DNA of 64,000 nt from Paenibacillus sp. TCA20 (GCF_000732325.1 NZ_BBIW01000007.1:1-64000), one strand, 5' to 3'; positions 27,325 to 37,780 are shown, counted from the stretch's first letter. Numbers and translations are program-made. The notes: generated from the sequence alone by a model not told the origin.

Positions 27325-28731
27325 TTACTCTGTATGCTCCTTGAGCCATTGTGTCGTCAGACCCAGCATCGCTTCGCTTCGGCGAATCGCATCCGTTACT
27401 TGGACTGAAGCTGTACCTCCGTAAACATTACGCGCATTAACAACCGCTTCCGGCTGAAGCACGGCATAGATCTGATCATCGAACAGCTCGGAGAACTGCT
27501 TGAACTCATCAAGGGTTAGATCGAGCAAGTATTTTCCGTTTTGGATACAATACAGCACTGTCTTACCGATAACCTCATGTGCCTGACGGAAAGGAAGGCC
27601 ATTGCCTACGAGGAAGTCCGCAATATCAGTCGCGTTGGAAAAGTCCTGGTTCACGGCTTCGCGCATGCGTCCTTTGTTTACCTTCATCGTAGCAATCATT
27701 GGCGCAAACAGCTGCAGCGCACCTTCAAGAGTTGCCACCGTATCAAACATACCTTCCTTGTCTTCCTGCATATCTTTGTTGTAGGCAAGCGGAAGGGATT
27801 TAAGCACAGTGAGCAGACCCATCAGATTCCCATATACACGTCCTGTCTTGCCGCGGACGAGCTCCGGTACATCCGGGTTCTTCTTCTGTGGCATAATGCT
27901 GCTGCCAGTGCAGAATGCATCATCAAGCTCAACAAAACTGAACTCTGTGCTGCTCCATAGTACCAGCTCCTCACTCAGACGAGACAGGTGCATCATAATA
28001 AGGGAAGCATCAGCTAAGAACTCAACGATAAAATCACGATCGCTTACCGCATCCAGGCTGTTCTCATACACACGGTCAAATTGAAGCTGCTCAGCTACAA
28101 AATGACGATCAATCGGGAAGGTTGTGCCTGCCAAGGCACCTGCACCCAGTGGAAGCACATTAATTCGTTTGTAGCTGTCGATCAGACGCTCCGCATCACG
28201 CTGGAACATGGAGACATACGCCATCAGATGATGAGCGAACAGAATGGGCTGTGCTCTTTGCAGATGGGTATAGCCAGGAATAATCGTATCCAGATTCTCT
28301 TTGGCTTGTCCGATCAGCGCCTCCTGCAGCGCATGCAGCATCCCGACAATCTCGATAACGCGTGACCGCAAGTAGAGATGCATGTCGGTTGCTACTTGGT
28401 CATTCCGACTGCGTCCCGTGTGAAGCTTACCACCTACCGGTCCGATCTCCTCAATCAGATTCTTCTCGATATTCATATGAATATCTTCATCCGAGACAGA
28501 GAACTCAATCTGGCCTTCCCGAATTTTGCCAAGGACCGTGTGAAGTCCTTCTTTGATCTTCTCCACATCCTCCTGTGGCAAAATCCCGCATTTGCCCAGC
28601 ATCGTCACATGTGCCAGACTGCCTTGAATATCTTCCTCTGCAAGTGCCTTGTCAAAATTGATCGATGCTGTATATTCCTCAACCAAATGATTCGTTTGCT
28701 TGGTGAAACGCCCGCCCCATAATTTACTCAT
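27325..28731 (-). CDS. argH: Argininosuccinate lyase
   Basis: ArgH, the last step of arginine synthesis, splits argininosuccinate into arginine and fumarate. The 468-residue protein starts MSKLWGGRF, as expected for the family. The fumarase-superfamily signature [12 protein letters not shown] is near residue 275, and the flexible catalytic loop serine lies within it. [12 protein letters not shown] is near 107. The chosen ATG at 28731 has GGGAGG about 11 nt upstream; longer in-frame extensions add 20 residues unlike the family. It is the last gene of the arg cluster. It is separated from argG by 138 bp that includes a strong hairpin, so its expression may be tuned at the RNA level. Confidence 0.96.
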   Translation of the reverse strand: MSKLWGGRFTKQTNHLVEEYTASINFDKALAEEDIQGSLAHVTMLGKCGILPQEDVEKIKEGLHTVLGKIREGQIEFSVSDEDIHMNIEKNLIEEIGPVGGKLHTGRSRNDQVATDMHLYLRSRVIEIVGMLHALQEALIGQAKENLDTIIPGYTHLQRAQPILFAHHLMAYVSMFQRDAERLIDSYKRINVLPLGAGALAGTTFPIDRHFVAEQLQFDRVYENSLDAVSDRDFIVEFLADASLIMMHLSRLSEELVLWSSTEFSFVELDDAFCTGSSIMPQKKNPDVPELVRGKTGRVYGNLMGLLTVLKSLPLAYNKDMQEDKEGMFDTVATLEGALQLFAPMIATMKVNKGRMREAVNQDFSNATDIADFLVGNGLPFRQAHEVIGKTVLYCIQNGKYLLDLTLDEFKQFSELFDDQIYAVLQPEAVVNARNVYGGTASVQVTDAIRRSEAMLGLTTQWLKEHTE

Positions 28732-28766
28732 GTCTGTGCTTGCCTCCCTTTCACATCTCATGGATA

Positions 28767-28802
28767 AAGGCCGCTCCTGAGGTCTCTTCAAGGAACGGCC
28801 TT
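28767..28802 (-). promoter_or_regulatory. Hairpin between argG and argH
   Basis: AAGGCCG pairs with CGGCCTT (7 bp) with an inner TCCT/AGGA stem. On the minus strand only a short TTTA follows. It is probably a partial terminator, processing site or mRNA-stabilising hairpin inside the arg operon. Confidence 0.5.
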
Positions 28803-28869
28803 ACGCTTCCTTACCAGCTTACTGCTGCTTTATCTATAATCATGCCACTCATGCCACTAGGACACTTCA

Positions 28870-30102
28870 TTATTGGTTCTGTGCTACACCTGATCCGACC
28901 TTAAGACGAAGCGCATTCAGGCGGATGAAGCCTGTTGCATCCCCTTGATCGTAAGCCTGGGTAGGATCTGCCTCCATCGTAGCGATATCCGGATTGTACA
29001 GACTGACAGGGCTCTTCACACCAGCCGCGATAATATTGCCTTTGTACAGCTTCACGCGAACGGTTCCTGTTACATTCTTCTGGCTCTCTGTCACCAGTGC
29101 CTGCAGTGCCAGGCGTTCCGGTGCAAACCAGAAGCCGTTGTACACAAGCGTACTGTAGCGGGTAATCAAGCTGTCACGCAGGTTCATGACTTCACGGTCC
29201 ATAGTGATGGATTCCATCTTACGATGTGCAGTGAACAGAATCGTTCCGCCTGGTGTCTCATACACGCCGCGGCTCTTCATACCCACGAAACGGTTCTCCA
29301 CCATATCTACACGGCCGATTCCGTGCTTGCCGCCCAGCTCATTCAGCTTCTCCATCACTTCAAGCGGACTAAGCTGCTCTCCGTTCAAGGCTACGCAGTC
29401 CCCATTCTTGAACTCAAGGTCCAAGTATTCCGCTTCATCCGGAGCATCCTCCGGCGAGTTGCTAAGAAGGAACATTTCTTTGTTCTCCGGCGCACTCGCA
29501 TCAAACCAAGGATCCTCAAGCACTCCGCTCTCATAGCTGATATGCAGCAGGTTGCGGTCCATGGAATACGGCTTCGCAGCCGATGCAGTTACCGGAATGC
29601 CATGCTGTTCTGCATAAGCGATCATTTCCGCCCGTCCCGGGAATTGATTACGGAATTCTTCCAGACGCCATGGGGCAATTACCTTGATATCTGGTGTCAG
29701 CGCAGCTGCGTTCAGCTCGAAACGAACCTGGTCGTTACCTTTGCCTGTCGCGCCGTGAGCAATAGCTGTTGCGCCTTCGGCAATCGCGATATCAACCATC
29801 CGTTTAGCAATCAATGGACGCGCGATACTGGTACCGAGCAGATATTGGCCTTCGTACAAGGCGCCTGCCTGGAACATTGGATAAATGAAGTCACTAGCGA
29901 ACTCATCACGCAGATCGTCGATATATACTTTGGAGGCACCTGTTGCAAGTGCTTTTTCTTCTAGACCGTCCAGCTCTTCCTTCTGTCCGATATCTGCTGT
30001 GAATGCAATGATCTCTGCATCATAGGTTTCCTTGAGCCATTTTAGAATGACGGAAGTATCCAATCCGCCGGAATAAGCTAGTACAATTTTCTCTTTTGCC
30101 AT
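28870..30102 (-). CDS. argG: Argininosuccinate synthase
   Basis: ArgG condenses citrulline and aspartate, using ATP. The 410-residue protein has the N-type pyrophosphatase loop AYSGGLDTS at residues 9-17. The conserved [13 protein letters not shown] is near 117, and the C-terminal [11 protein letters not shown] segment is present. Length is normal. The ATG has AAGGAGG 5 nt upstream. It follows argF by 141 bp, which contains a good sigma-A-like promoter, so argGH may be transcribed separately as well as from argC. Confidence 0.97.
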   Translation of the reverse strand: MAKEKIVLAYSGGLDTSVILKWLKETYDAEIIAFTADIGQKEELDGLEEKALATGASKVYIDDLRDEFASDFIYPMFQAGALYEGQYLLGTSIARPLIAKRMVDIAIAEGATAIAHGATGKGNDQVRFELNAAALTPDIKVIAPWRLEEFRNQFPGRAEMIAYAEQHGIPVTASAAKPYSMDRNLLHISYESGVLEDPWFDASAPENKEMFLLSNSPEDAPDEAEYLDLEFKNGDCVALNGEQLSPLEVMEKLNELGGKHGIGRVDMVENRFVGMKSRGVYETPGGTILFTAHRKMESITMDREVMNLRDSLITRYSTLVYNGFWFAPERLALQALVTESQKNVTGTVRVKLYKGNIIAAGVKSPVSLYNPDIATMEADPTQAYDQGDATGFIRLNALRLKVGSGVAQNQ

Positions 30103-30156
30103 AATGTCCTCCTTAAGTCGCTTGAACCATAGTCGATATGGAATCCAAAATTTTCA

Positions 30157-30186
30157 ATTTAATTTATTTTAACATTAACAAGTCAA
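30157..30186 (-). promoter_or_regulatory. Candidate internal promoter for argGH
   Basis: On the minus strand TTGACT and TTAAAT are separated by 18 nt in a very AT-rich stretch, 55 nt upstream of the argG start. Confidence 0.4.
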
Positions 30187-30243
30187 TTTCATAAACCTTT
30201 AGCTGCTTAATTCAAGCTGAATTTCCCTACCACAATCTCCCCA

Positions 30244-31188
30244 TTAACCCATCAGGGCAGCCATCAGTGCTTTTTGGGCATGAAGTCGGTTCTCCGCCTG
30301 GTCAAAAATAGCCGAGTTCGGTCCGTCGATGACGCCTTCACTTACTTCTTCGCCGCGGTGAGCAGGAAGGCAGTGCAGGAAGATATAATCCTTCTTCGCT
30401 CCTTTAACGAGCTCTTCATTAACCTGATAATCGGCAAAAGCGGCTTCGCGAACCTTCTGTTCTTCCTCAAAGCCCATACTTGCCCACACATCTGTATAAA
30501 TAATATCCGCATCCTTCACTGCTTCCTCTGGACTGCGGGTCACCACAACCTGAGCTCCCGTCTCTTGCGCAATGCTCTTCGCCTGCTCTACGATCGCCGG
30601 ATTCGGCTCGTATCCTTCTGGACTTGCTACCGATACATGCACTCCAAGCTTGGCAGCGCCGAGCATCAGGGAATGTGCCATGTTGTTTCCGTCGCCTACA
30701 TAGGCCATCTTGAGACCTTTCAGCTGTCCTTTATGCTCCAGCACGGTCTGGAAATCAGCGAGCACCTGGCAAGGATGTGCATCGTCGCTCAGCCCGTTGA
30801 TTACGGGAATATCCGCATACTTGGCAAGCTCCGTCACATTACTGTGCGCAAACGTCCGAATCATAATACCGTCCAGGTAACGTGAGAGCACCTGAGCTGT
30901 GTCGCTGATGATTTCGCCGCGTCCAAGCTGAATGTCATTTTTGCTAAGGAATAGTGCGTGCCCGCCCAGCTGGAACATCCCTACTTCAAAAGATACGCGT
31001 GTACGTGTCGATGATTTTTCAAAAATAAGTCCGATGGTCTTGCCCTTCAGCGGCTGATAGACTTCACCGCTTTTTTGCTTCTTCTTGATATCGACAGCAA
31101 GCTGTAGAAGATACTCAATCTCCTCTTTGCTGTAGTCTGTAAATTCAATAAAATCCCGGCCTTTGAGGTTCAGCTGTGTAATCGTCAT
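30244..31188 (-). CDS. argF: Ornithine carbamoyltransferase (anabolic)
   Basis: ArgF makes citrulline from ornithine and carbamoyl phosphate. The 314-residue protein has the carbamoyl-phosphate-binding loop SSTRTR at residues 59-64, HPCQ in DDAHPCQVLADF near 137, and HCLPAHRGEE near 272, where the cysteine contacts ornithine. Placement between argD and argG points to the biosynthetic enzyme, not the arc catabolic one. The ATG has AGGAGG 7 nt upstream. Confidence 0.95.
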   Translation of the reverse strand: MTITQLNLKGRDFIEFTDYSKEEIEYLLQLAVDIKKKQKSGEVYQPLKGKTIGLIFEKSSTRTRVSFEVGMFQLGGHALFLSKNDIQLGRGEIISDTAQVLSRYLDGIMIRTFAHSNVTELAKYADIPVINGLSDDAHPCQVLADFQTVLEHKGQLKGLKMAYVGDGNNMAHSLMLGAAKLGVHVSVASPEGYEPNPAIVEQAKSIAQETGAQVVVTRSPEEAVKDADIIYTDVWASMGFEEEQKVREAAFADYQVNEELVKGAKKDYIFLHCLPAHRGEEVSEGVIDGPNSAIFDQAENRLHAQKALMAALMG

Positions 31189-31327
31189 TTTTCATCCTCC
31201 TTCAAATCTATCTCCATGCTCAAACTTCTTCTATCCTTCAACTGAGCTTCACCTCAGTTTAACGTTTAGTTCGACCTACAATGTTCCAGCTTCTAAGTTC
31301 CCCTTGCAGGACTGGCCTTATAAGGAT

Positions 31328-32575
31328 TTACGCATTCGCCGCGACGTGTTCCTCAATCAAAGTCTTGATCAGAGCAACCGCTGTGTCGATTTCTTCTGTA
31401 GTTACGTACAAGTTCGGCAGGAAGCGAATCACTTCAGGCCCCGCATTCACGAACAGGAAGCCTCTGTTCTGGCCTGCTGTAATAATATCGCCAACCGGAC
31501 CCTTACACGCAATGCCAACGATCAGACCTCTGCCGCGCACCTCAGTAACAAATGAAATGCCTTCCAGCTCCTTGCGCAAGGATTCGATCAAGTAATCTCC
31601 CATTTGCTGTGCTCGTTTAGGCAGCTCTTCTTCAATGATCGTCTCTATCGTTGCATTGACTGCTGCCATGGCCAGCGGTGTGCCGCCGAATGTGGTCGCA
31701 TGACTTCCCGGGGTAAATGCGTCGCGCAAATAACCTTTACCCAGCATCGCACCCACCGGAAATCCACTGCCAATCCCTTTGGCTGAAGTGAAAATATCCG
31801 GCTCCACATCATAATGCTGATGAGCAAACAGCTTGCCTGTTCTGCCCATGCCTGTCTGCACCTCATCCATAATCAGCAGCAAGCCATGCTCCTCACAGAG
31901 TGCCTTCACTTTTCTCAAAAATTCCGGATCGACGACATGAATGCCGCCTTCAGCCAGGATCAGCTCTAGCATAATCGCCGCTGTATGCGGTGTAATCGCT
32001 GCTTCCAGTGCAGGAATATCATGCAATGGTACATGAACAAAGCCTTCAGGCAGCGGAAGGAAGCCCTCCTTCACTTTATCCTGTCCTGTCGCCGTGAGTG
32101 TTGCCAGTGTCCGGCCATGGAAGGACTGTTTGAAGGTGATAATTTCAAACTTGCCTTTGCCCAGCACTTTTTGCTGATATCTGCGCGCCAGCTTAATTGC
32201 AGCTTCATTAGCCTCTGCCCCGCTGTTGCAGAAGAACACTGCATCTGCACAAGTATTCGCCGTAAGCAGCTTCGCTGCCTGCTCCTGTCCAGGAATGGTG
32301 AACAGATTCGATACATGCCACAGCTCATCCAGCTGTTCCTTCACTTTATTTACAATCTTATCCGGCGCATGACCCAGATTGGTAACAGCGAGACCACTCA
32401 CGAAGTCCAAATATTTATTGCCCTTGTCATCCCACAGGTAACTGCCCTTGCCCTTGATCAGGCTGAGCGGATACCGTGCATAGGTTGGAAAAAGCGAGCT
32501 CCCTGTTTCATTTGTCACTTGCGTATCCGGTGCTCCCGCTTGTGTCTGCTGTGATTGATTCGTAACGGTCATCAT
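31328..32575 (-). CDS. argD: Acetylornithine aminotransferase
   Basis: ArgD is a class III PLP enzyme that converts N-acetylglutamate semialdehyde to N-acetylornithine. The 415-residue protein has NSGAEANEAAIKLAR near 117, the DEVQTGMGRTG motif near 237 and the PLP lysine K266 in SAKGIGSGFPVGAML. An oddity is the segment usually read as LEPVQGEGG: it is LELILAEGG here, losing the conserved P, Q and G while keeping the final EGG. Two adjacent ATGs are possible starts, and GGGAG lies 5 or 8 nt upstream. Its position between argB and argF makes the arginine role nearly certain despite that change. Confidence 0.93.
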   Translation of the reverse strand: MMTVTNQSQQTQAGAPDTQVTNETGSSLFPTYARYPLSLIKGKGSYLWDDKGNKYLDFVSGLAVTNLGHAPDKIVNKVKEQLDELWHVSNLFTIPGQEQAAKLLTANTCADAVFFCNSGAEANEAAIKLARRYQQKVLGKGKFEIITFKQSFHGRTLATLTATGQDKVKEGFLPLPEGFVHVPLHDIPALEAAITPHTAAIMLELILAEGGIHVVDPEFLRKVKALCEEHGLLLIMDEVQTGMGRTGKLFAHQHYDVEPDIFTSAKGIGSGFPVGAMLGKGYLRDAFTPGSHATTFGGTPLAMAAVNATIETIIEEELPKRAQQMGDYLIESLRKELEGISFVTEVRGRGLIVGIACKGPVGDIITAGQNRGFLFVNAGPEVIRFLPNLYVTTEEIDTAVALIKTLIEEHVAANA

Positions 32576-32718
32576 CTACACTCCCATCCGATTTTGGCGC
32601 ATGCGCCTTTTTTAATAAAAAGTATTCATTGCTCCTACTGCAAACTCTTATTCCGAGCTGTTACCACGAACTCGTATTGTAAGTTAGTATTCTTCAACTT
32701 ATTATTGCGGCCTAACCG

Positions 32719-33552
32719 TTACATCCGTACAATTCTCGTGCCGATCACTTCTCCCTTAAGCACCCGGCTCAAGATCTTCGGCTCGCTGCCGTCCACGATG
32801 ACGACCTCTTTTACTTTGCCTTGAATACATTTAATCGCGGCTCTCACTTTGGGAATCATGCCTCCATAAATTTCGCCGCTCTGGATCATATCTTCAATCT
32901 GCTGCACGGTAACCGAAGGAAGCACTTTCTTCACTCCATCAACGTTCTTCATAATGCCAGGTACATCAGTAACGACAATCATTCGGTCCACACCCAGATG
33001 GGAAGCGACAGCTCCCGCCGCAGTGTCTGCGTTGATATTATAGCGTTGTCCTGCTGCATCTACACCTACAGGCGCAATTACTGGCATATAACCCAGGTTA
33101 ACGATTCCTTCTATAATAGAAGCCTCTACCCGAGTGACATCTCCTACATAACCAACCTCAGCACTGTTACTGACCGGCTTCGCCTGTATGAGACCACCGT
33201 CCACACCGGACAAACCAATCGCCCGTGCTCCCGTCCCCTGGATAAGTCGGACGATCTGCTTGTTAATGCTGCCTGCCAGCACCATTTCCACAACATCCAG
33301 CACCGGCTCGGTTGTCTTACGCAGCCCATTAACGAATTCAGTTTCGATGCCAAGCTTCTCTAAATTTTCCGAAATCGCCGGACCGCCGCCATGAACGATA
33401 ACGGGTGCTGTACCTTCCGCTTGAAGCTCACGCAAATCCTCGAAAAAGGAAGCCGGCAGCGCCGCAAGCGTACTCCCTCCGCATTTCATGACAAACGCTC
33501 CTGCTGACTTCCCGGTCGAGCTCTTCTTCACTTCTGCACTTGCCTGCGTCAT
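32719..33552 (-). CDS. argB: Acetylglutamate kinase
   Basis: ArgB phosphorylates N-acetylglutamate. The 277-residue protein has the amino-acid-kinase glycine loop MKCGGSTLAAL near residue 22 and VIVHGGGPAI near 52. NINADTAAGAVASHL is near 170. The ATG at 33552 is chosen because AAGGGGAG lies about 7 nt upstream; a TTG seven codons earlier has no clear site. It follows argJ by 27 nt. I did not see the N-terminal extension typical of strongly arginine-inhibited forms, so feedback control may fall mainly on ArgJ. Confidence 0.95.
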   Translation of the reverse strand: MTQASAEVKKSSTGKSAGAFVMKCGGSTLAALPASFFEDLRELQAEGTAPVIVHGGGPAISENLEKLGIETEFVNGLRKTTEPVLDVVEMVLAGSINKQIVRLIQGTGARAIGLSGVDGGLIQAKPVSNSAEVGYVGDVTRVEASIIEGIVNLGYMPVIAPVGVDAAGQRYNINADTAAGAVASHLGVDRMIVVTDVPGIMKNVDGVKKVLPSVTVQQIEDMIQSGEIYGGMIPKVRAAIKCIQGKVKEVVIVDGSEPKILSRVLKGEVIGTRIVRM

Positions 33553-33579
33553 GTCCCCTCTCCCCTTCTCCAAGTATCT

Positions 33580-34815
33580 TTATGTCCGATAAGCTGCATT
33601 AATCCGCACATAATCATAAGTCAGATCGCAGCCCCAGGCAGTAGCCTTACCTGTACCACCATGAAGATTAACAAAGATCTGAACCGTGTCGCCCTGAAGA
33701 TAGGCAAGTGCCTCATCTTCACTGAATGCCACAGGACGAGAGCCTTGCAGCACCAAAATATCTCCCAGCTTCACATCCACCTGTTCCGGATTTACCGGCA
33801 CGCCGGCACGGCCTACAGCAGCAATGATTCGTCCCCAGTTTGCATCTGCACCGAACATGGCTGTCTTGACCAGACTCGAACCAATCACCGTCTTCGCGAT
33901 GGCTCTGGCAGAATCATCCGTGTCTGCTCCTTGAATGTTTACCTCAACCAGCTTTGTTGCGCCTTCTCCATCTCTTGCAATCGCCTTGGCCAACACTTCG
34001 CATACATAGTTGAATGCCTCTGCGAACGACTCCCAGTCTTTATGCTTCGGAGTGAGTATATCGTTGCCTGCCAGCCCGCTGGACATCGCCACCAGCATAT
34101 CATTCGTACTGGTATCGCCGTCCACCGTAATCATATTGAAGGTCGAATCTGTCGATTGACCCAGCAGCCCTTGCAATGCCTGCTGTTCAATCTCTGCATC
34201 ACAGGTTACAAAAGCAAGCATTGTCGCCATATTCGGGTGAATCATCCCTGAGCCCTTTGCCGCTCCCGCAATCGTAACTTGTTTGCCGTCCACTTGAGTG
34301 GTGACACAGATTTCTTTTTTTACAAGATCAGTAGTCAGAATCGCTTGAGAGAACTCACCCGCTACATCCGTGTCCTTGCCCATCTTCGCAGGCATCGCCT
34401 TAATTCCGGCATGTACACAATCCATCTTGAGCAGCTCACCAATGACACCCGTTGAAGCAACCGCTACATCCTCTTCGGCCACACCCAGCTCACGCGCAGC
34501 AGCTGCTCTCATTGCATAAGCATCTTCTTCTCCCTGCTTGCCCGTCACGGCATTCGCATTACCGCTGTTCACGATAATGGCTTGAAGCTTACCGTTCTTC
34601 AGACTGTCTCTTGTCACCTGAAGCGGTGCCGCTTGGAATACATTCGTTGTATATACAGCAGCCGCGTTCGCAACTACATCACATTTAATAGCGCCAAGAT
34701 CGTTCCGATCTGTCTTCTTAAGTCCACAATGCAGACCTCCTGCGCTGAATCCTAAGGGCGATACGATCGATCCGTTATCCACGATGCTAAAAGCCTGAAT
34801 TGCAACCTGTCCCAT
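33580..34815 (-). CDS. argJ: Bifunctional ornithine acetyltransferase/N-acetylglutamate synthase
   Basis: ArgJ recycles the acetyl group from acetylornithine to glutamate and can also use acetyl-CoA, so the pathway runs without argA or argE. The 411-residue precursor carries the self-cleavage motif KGSGMIHPNMATML. The conserved A197-T198 bond yields alpha and beta chains, and T198 becomes the nucleophile. VASTGVIGELL near 119 supplies the oxyanion threonine and glycine. The ATG has GGGAGG 5 nt upstream. It is second in the cluster, 68 bp after argC. Confidence 0.96.
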   Translation of the reverse strand: MGQVAIQAFSIVDNGSIVSPLGFSAGGLHCGLKKTDRNDLGAIKCDVVANAAAVYTTNVFQAAPLQVTRDSLKNGKLQAIIVNSGNANAVTGKQGEEDAYAMRAAAARELGVAEEDVAVASTGVIGELLKMDCVHAGIKAMPAKMGKDTDVAGEFSQAILTTDLVKKEICVTTQVDGKQVTIAGAAKGSGMIHPNMATMLAFVTCDAEIEQQALQGLLGQSTDSTFNMITVDGDTSTNDMLVAMSSGLAGNDILTPKHKDWESFAEAFNYVCEVLAKAIARDGEGATKLVEVNIQGADTDDSARAIAKTVIGSSLVKTAMFGADANWGRIIAAVGRAGVPVNPEQVDVKLGDILVLQGSRPVAFSEDEALAYLQGDTVQIFVNLHGGTGKATAWGCDLTYDYVRINAAYRT

Positions 34816-34883
34816 GATTTCCTCCCCATCCTATCCAAGTTAATATGAAAAGCCGGACATGCACGGATTATGCTTCCTTATAT

Positions 34884-35933
34884 TTATGGGTATACTGGTG
34901 AGAATTGAAGACCTGTTGCTTCCTCCCAGCCCATCATCAGATTCAAATTCTGAATGGCCTGCCCAGCAGCGCCCTTCACGACATTATCAATCACGGCGAA
35001 GATGGTAACTCTTCCTGTACGTGAATCGGCTGAGAACCCAATGTCACAATAGTTGGATGCGAACACTTCCTTCGTCGCCGGCCAGCTTCCCGCTTGCCTG
35101 ATTCGAATGAATGGCTTGCCCTCATAATACTGGTTGTATGCATCAATGAAATCCTGGTCTGTATAATTTCCATTTAAGGTTGCATACATCGTGCTCATGA
35201 TACCTCTAGTCATAGGAACGAGCTGTGCTGTAAATGTGACGGTTACTTTATGACCTGCTATGTCTGTAAGTACCTGCTCAATCTCCGGAATGTGCTGATG
35301 CTTGTTGACCTTGTAGGCTTTGAAATTCTCATTAATCTCAGCATAATGCGAAGCCAGGCTTGTGCCTCGACCTGCTCCGGATACACCGGATTTCGCATCA
35401 ATAATGATGCTTGCGGGATCGATCATGCCTGATGCGATGGCAGGAATCAGTCCCAGCAGCGTTGCTGTCGGATAACAGCCCGGGTTAGAGATGAAGTCTA
35501 CACCTTGAACCTGCTCTCCATACACTTCACTAAGTCCGTAAACAGCCTGCTCCAGATACTGATCCTCTGCAGGAGTGTGTTTATACCATTTTTCATACGC
35601 TGCTCCGTCCTTCAACCTGAAGTCGCCCGACAGGTCAATAACCTTGAGACCCGCATCAATAAGCTGAGGAACGAGCTGTGTACTTACACCTGATGGCGTG
35701 GCGGTGAATACAAGATCCACATTTGCTGCCATATGGGCTACGTCAATGCCGTCCAGTGTCTGCTCCATAATCGTGTTCAAGTGAGGGAACCCTTCAGCAA
35801 TGGATACTCCGCTCGTCGAAGACGAAATGACCGAGGCGATCTCTACGTTTGGATGATGCTGTAAAAAACGAATGAGCTCCACTCCGCCATACCCAGTGGA
35901 ACCCACAATTGCTACCTTTAATTTGTTCTTCAT
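34884..35933 (-). CDS. argC: N-acetyl-gamma-glutamyl-phosphate reductase
   Basis: ArgC reduces N-acetylglutamyl phosphate with NADPH. The 349-residue protein has the nucleotide-binding GSTGYGG at residues 11-17 and the catalytic cysteine C153 in SNPGCYPTA. The HQHIPEIEQ segment near 213 supplies the active-site histidine. The ATG has AAGGGGAG upstream. It is the first gene of argCJBDFGH and follows a 398-bp upstream region with a strong -10 box and an ArgR-box-like sequence. Confidence 0.97.
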   Translation of the reverse strand: MKNKLKVAIVGSTGYGGVELIRFLQHHPNVEIASVISSSTSGVSIAEGFPHLNTIMEQTLDGIDVAHMAANVDLVFTATPSGVSTQLVPQLIDAGLKVIDLSGDFRLKDGAAYEKWYKHTPAEDQYLEQAVYGLSEVYGEQVQGVDFISNPGCYPTATLLGLIPAIASGMIDPASIIIDAKSGVSGAGRGTSLASHYAEINENFKAYKVNKHQHIPEIEQVLTDIAGHKVTVTFTAQLVPMTRGIMSTMYATLNGNYTDQDFIDAYNQYYEGKPFIRIRQAGSWPATKEVFASNYCDIGFSADSRTGRVTIFAVIDNVVKGAAGQAIQNLNLMMGWEEATGLQFSPVYP

Positions 35934-36092
35934 AATGTCTCCCCTTCTCTCTTAAGCTGAGCTCACAGTCCATGCAACTCTCTATGTATGCAGCACTCTA
36001 TATAACGGTGCCTATTATGTCAGTAATTCTGAATTTCTGATCCCTAATTTCCGATGTACTCCATACATTTAACGATACGTTCTCTTTAATAG

Positions 36093-36130
36093 ATGTGAAT
36101 TATTATACATCCAGACTTATATAAATACAA
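36093..36130 (-). promoter_or_regulatory. argC promoter with overlapping ArgR-box-like operator
   Basis: In the 398-bp gap 35934-36331, the minus strand reads TTGTAT, 17 nt, then a perfect TATAAT (36102-36107). Overlapping this -10, the plus strand has TGAAT-TATT-ATACA (36096-36109). That differs at one position from the ArgR/AhrC consensus TGAAT-W4-ATTCA. Repressor bound there would block the promoter when arginine is plentiful. I see no other gene or leader peptide in the gap. Confidence 0.6.
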
Positions 36131-36331
36131 CACTTTATACATGATTTCTATATGTTATTATTCGTTCCTGATCCTTCCCCTCGTCAAAAAAATGATGACA
36201 TGCTATGAAATCTCTTTTCGTGGATTCCAATTGAGTGATATGATGCATAATAGGGTTAATTAAGCTCATAGATAGATTGGACTAATAAGCCTAGCTACAT
36301 AGATATCATCGAATTTGGAGGAACGACTCAC

Positions 36332-37780
36332 TTGGATATTAACCATATCAGCTACATCGTAGTGATCATCATCAATATGTTACTGGCTGCCGCCCTTATA
36401 TTTCTAGAACGCAAAGATGCTTCTTCCACCTGGGCCTGGCTGCTCGTGCTTACTTTTATTCCGATTGTAGGGTTCGTGCTCTACCTGCTGCTCGGACAAA
36501 ACCTTACAAGATACCGTCTTTTTCAATGGAAGGAACGCGCGAAGCTCAACATCGACCAGATGGTCATCGATCAGATTCGTCACCTGCAGGAGAAGGATTT
36601 CCCATTCCGCAAACAAGACACTTTAGAGTACAAGGATTTTATTTATATGCATCTCATTCAAAATGGTGCGCTATTTACGGAAGACAACAGTGTCGAAATC
36701 TTCTGCGACGGACATCATAAATTCAACAAGCTGATGGAAGACATTGAAAATGCACAGGATCATATTCATATCCAGTACTATATTCTTCGAGGAGATGGGC
36801 TGGGGAGAAGCATTCGAAATGCACTGATCAAAAAAGCCCGAGAAGGCGTGTACGTGCGGGTACTGTATGATGCGCTTGGCTCACGGAGCATGAAGAAGAG
36901 CTTCTTCAAAGAGCTGGTTGCAGCCGGAGGGAAGGTTGAGGTCTTCTTCCCATCGAAGTTCAGGCTGATCAACCTGCGGCTCAATTATCGTAATCACCGT
37001 AAGCTCGTTATCATTGATGGAATTATCGGATATACTGGCGGGTTTAACGTAGGGGATGAGTATCTCGGCAAGGATAAGAAGTTTGGATACTGGCGCGATA
37101 CGCATCTGCGGATTCAAGGAACGGCGGTTTCCACACTGCAGGCCCGGTTTATTATGGACTGGAATGAAGCGTCCCGTTATCATGACATTACGTTTGTGCC
37201 TGAACATTTTCCTGAGCCGGAAGGCAAGGATCATATCGGTATGCAGATTGTAACGAGCGGACCCGATGCCGAAATCGAGCATATCAAGAATGGATATATC
37301 AAAATGATCTCTGCTGCGAAGAAATCCATCATCATTCAGACGCCGTATTTTATTCCCGATGCTAGTATGCTGGATGCGGTACGGATTGCCTGTCTGTCAG
37401 GAATTGATGTACGAATCATGATCCCGAATAAGCCGGACCACATGTTTGTCTACTGGGCAACAACTTCGTACGTCGGTGAGCTTATCAAGGTCGGCGCCAA
37501 GATTTATATCTACGACAACGGCTTCCTGCATACGAAAATGATCGTTGTAGATAAGAAAATGGCCACCATCGGTACAGCCAACTTCGATGTCCGCAGCTTC
37601 AGGCTTAACTTCGAGATCAACGCTTTTATTTATGATTCCAAGATTGCGCTGGAGCTGACGGATGCTTTCGAAAAAGATATGCAGCTCTCTGCCGAGATGA
37701 CAGCAGAACACTACAGACAGCGTTCGCTCTGGATCCGGTTCAAGGAATCCATATCCAGGCTGCTCTCGCCAATTTTATAG
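36332..37780 (+). CDS. cls: Cardiolipin synthase
   Basis: A 482-residue membrane phospholipase D family enzyme that joins two phosphatidylglycerol molecules to form cardiolipin. Two N-terminal membrane segments (about 5-26 and 33-55) precede two catalytic HKD motifs. They are H222, K224 and D229 in NHRKLVIIDG, and H400, K402 and D407 in LHTKMIVVDK. The Y-Y-I-L/TPYF strands pack between them. Length is typical for ClsA-type enzymes. The start is TTG, with GGAGG 10 nt upstream. It is divergent from argC and ends at its own terminator, so it is probably an independent unit. Confidence 0.93.
   Translation: MDINHISYIVVIIINMLLAAALIFLERKDASSTWAWLLVLTFIPIVGFVLYLLLGQNLTRYRLFQWKERAKLNIDQMVIDQIRHLQEKDFPFRKQDTLEYKDFIYMHLIQNGALFTEDNSVEIFCDGHHKFNKLMEDIENAQDHIHIQYYILRGDGLGRSIRNALIKKAREGVYVRVLYDALGSRSMKKSFFKELVAAGGKVEVFFPSKFRLINLRLNYRNHRKLVIIDGIIGYTGGFNVGDEYLGKDKKFGYWRDTHLRIQGTAVSTLQARFIMDWNEASRYHDITFVPEHFPEPEGKDHIGMQIVTSGPDAEIEHIKNGYIKMISAAKKSIIIQTPYFIPDASMLDAVRIACLSGIDVRIMIPNKPDHMFVYWATTSYVGELIKVGAKIYIYDNGFLHTKMIVVDKKMATIGTANFDVRSFRLNFEINAFIYDSKIALELTDAFEKDMQLSAEMTAEHYRQRSLWIRFKESISRLLSPIL

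Noticed and set aside
28732..28869. T-box or arginine attenuator before argH
   Set aside because: Only one hairpin with a weak tail is present, with no specifier loop, T-box sequence or leader peptide. It was kept as a plain hairpin.
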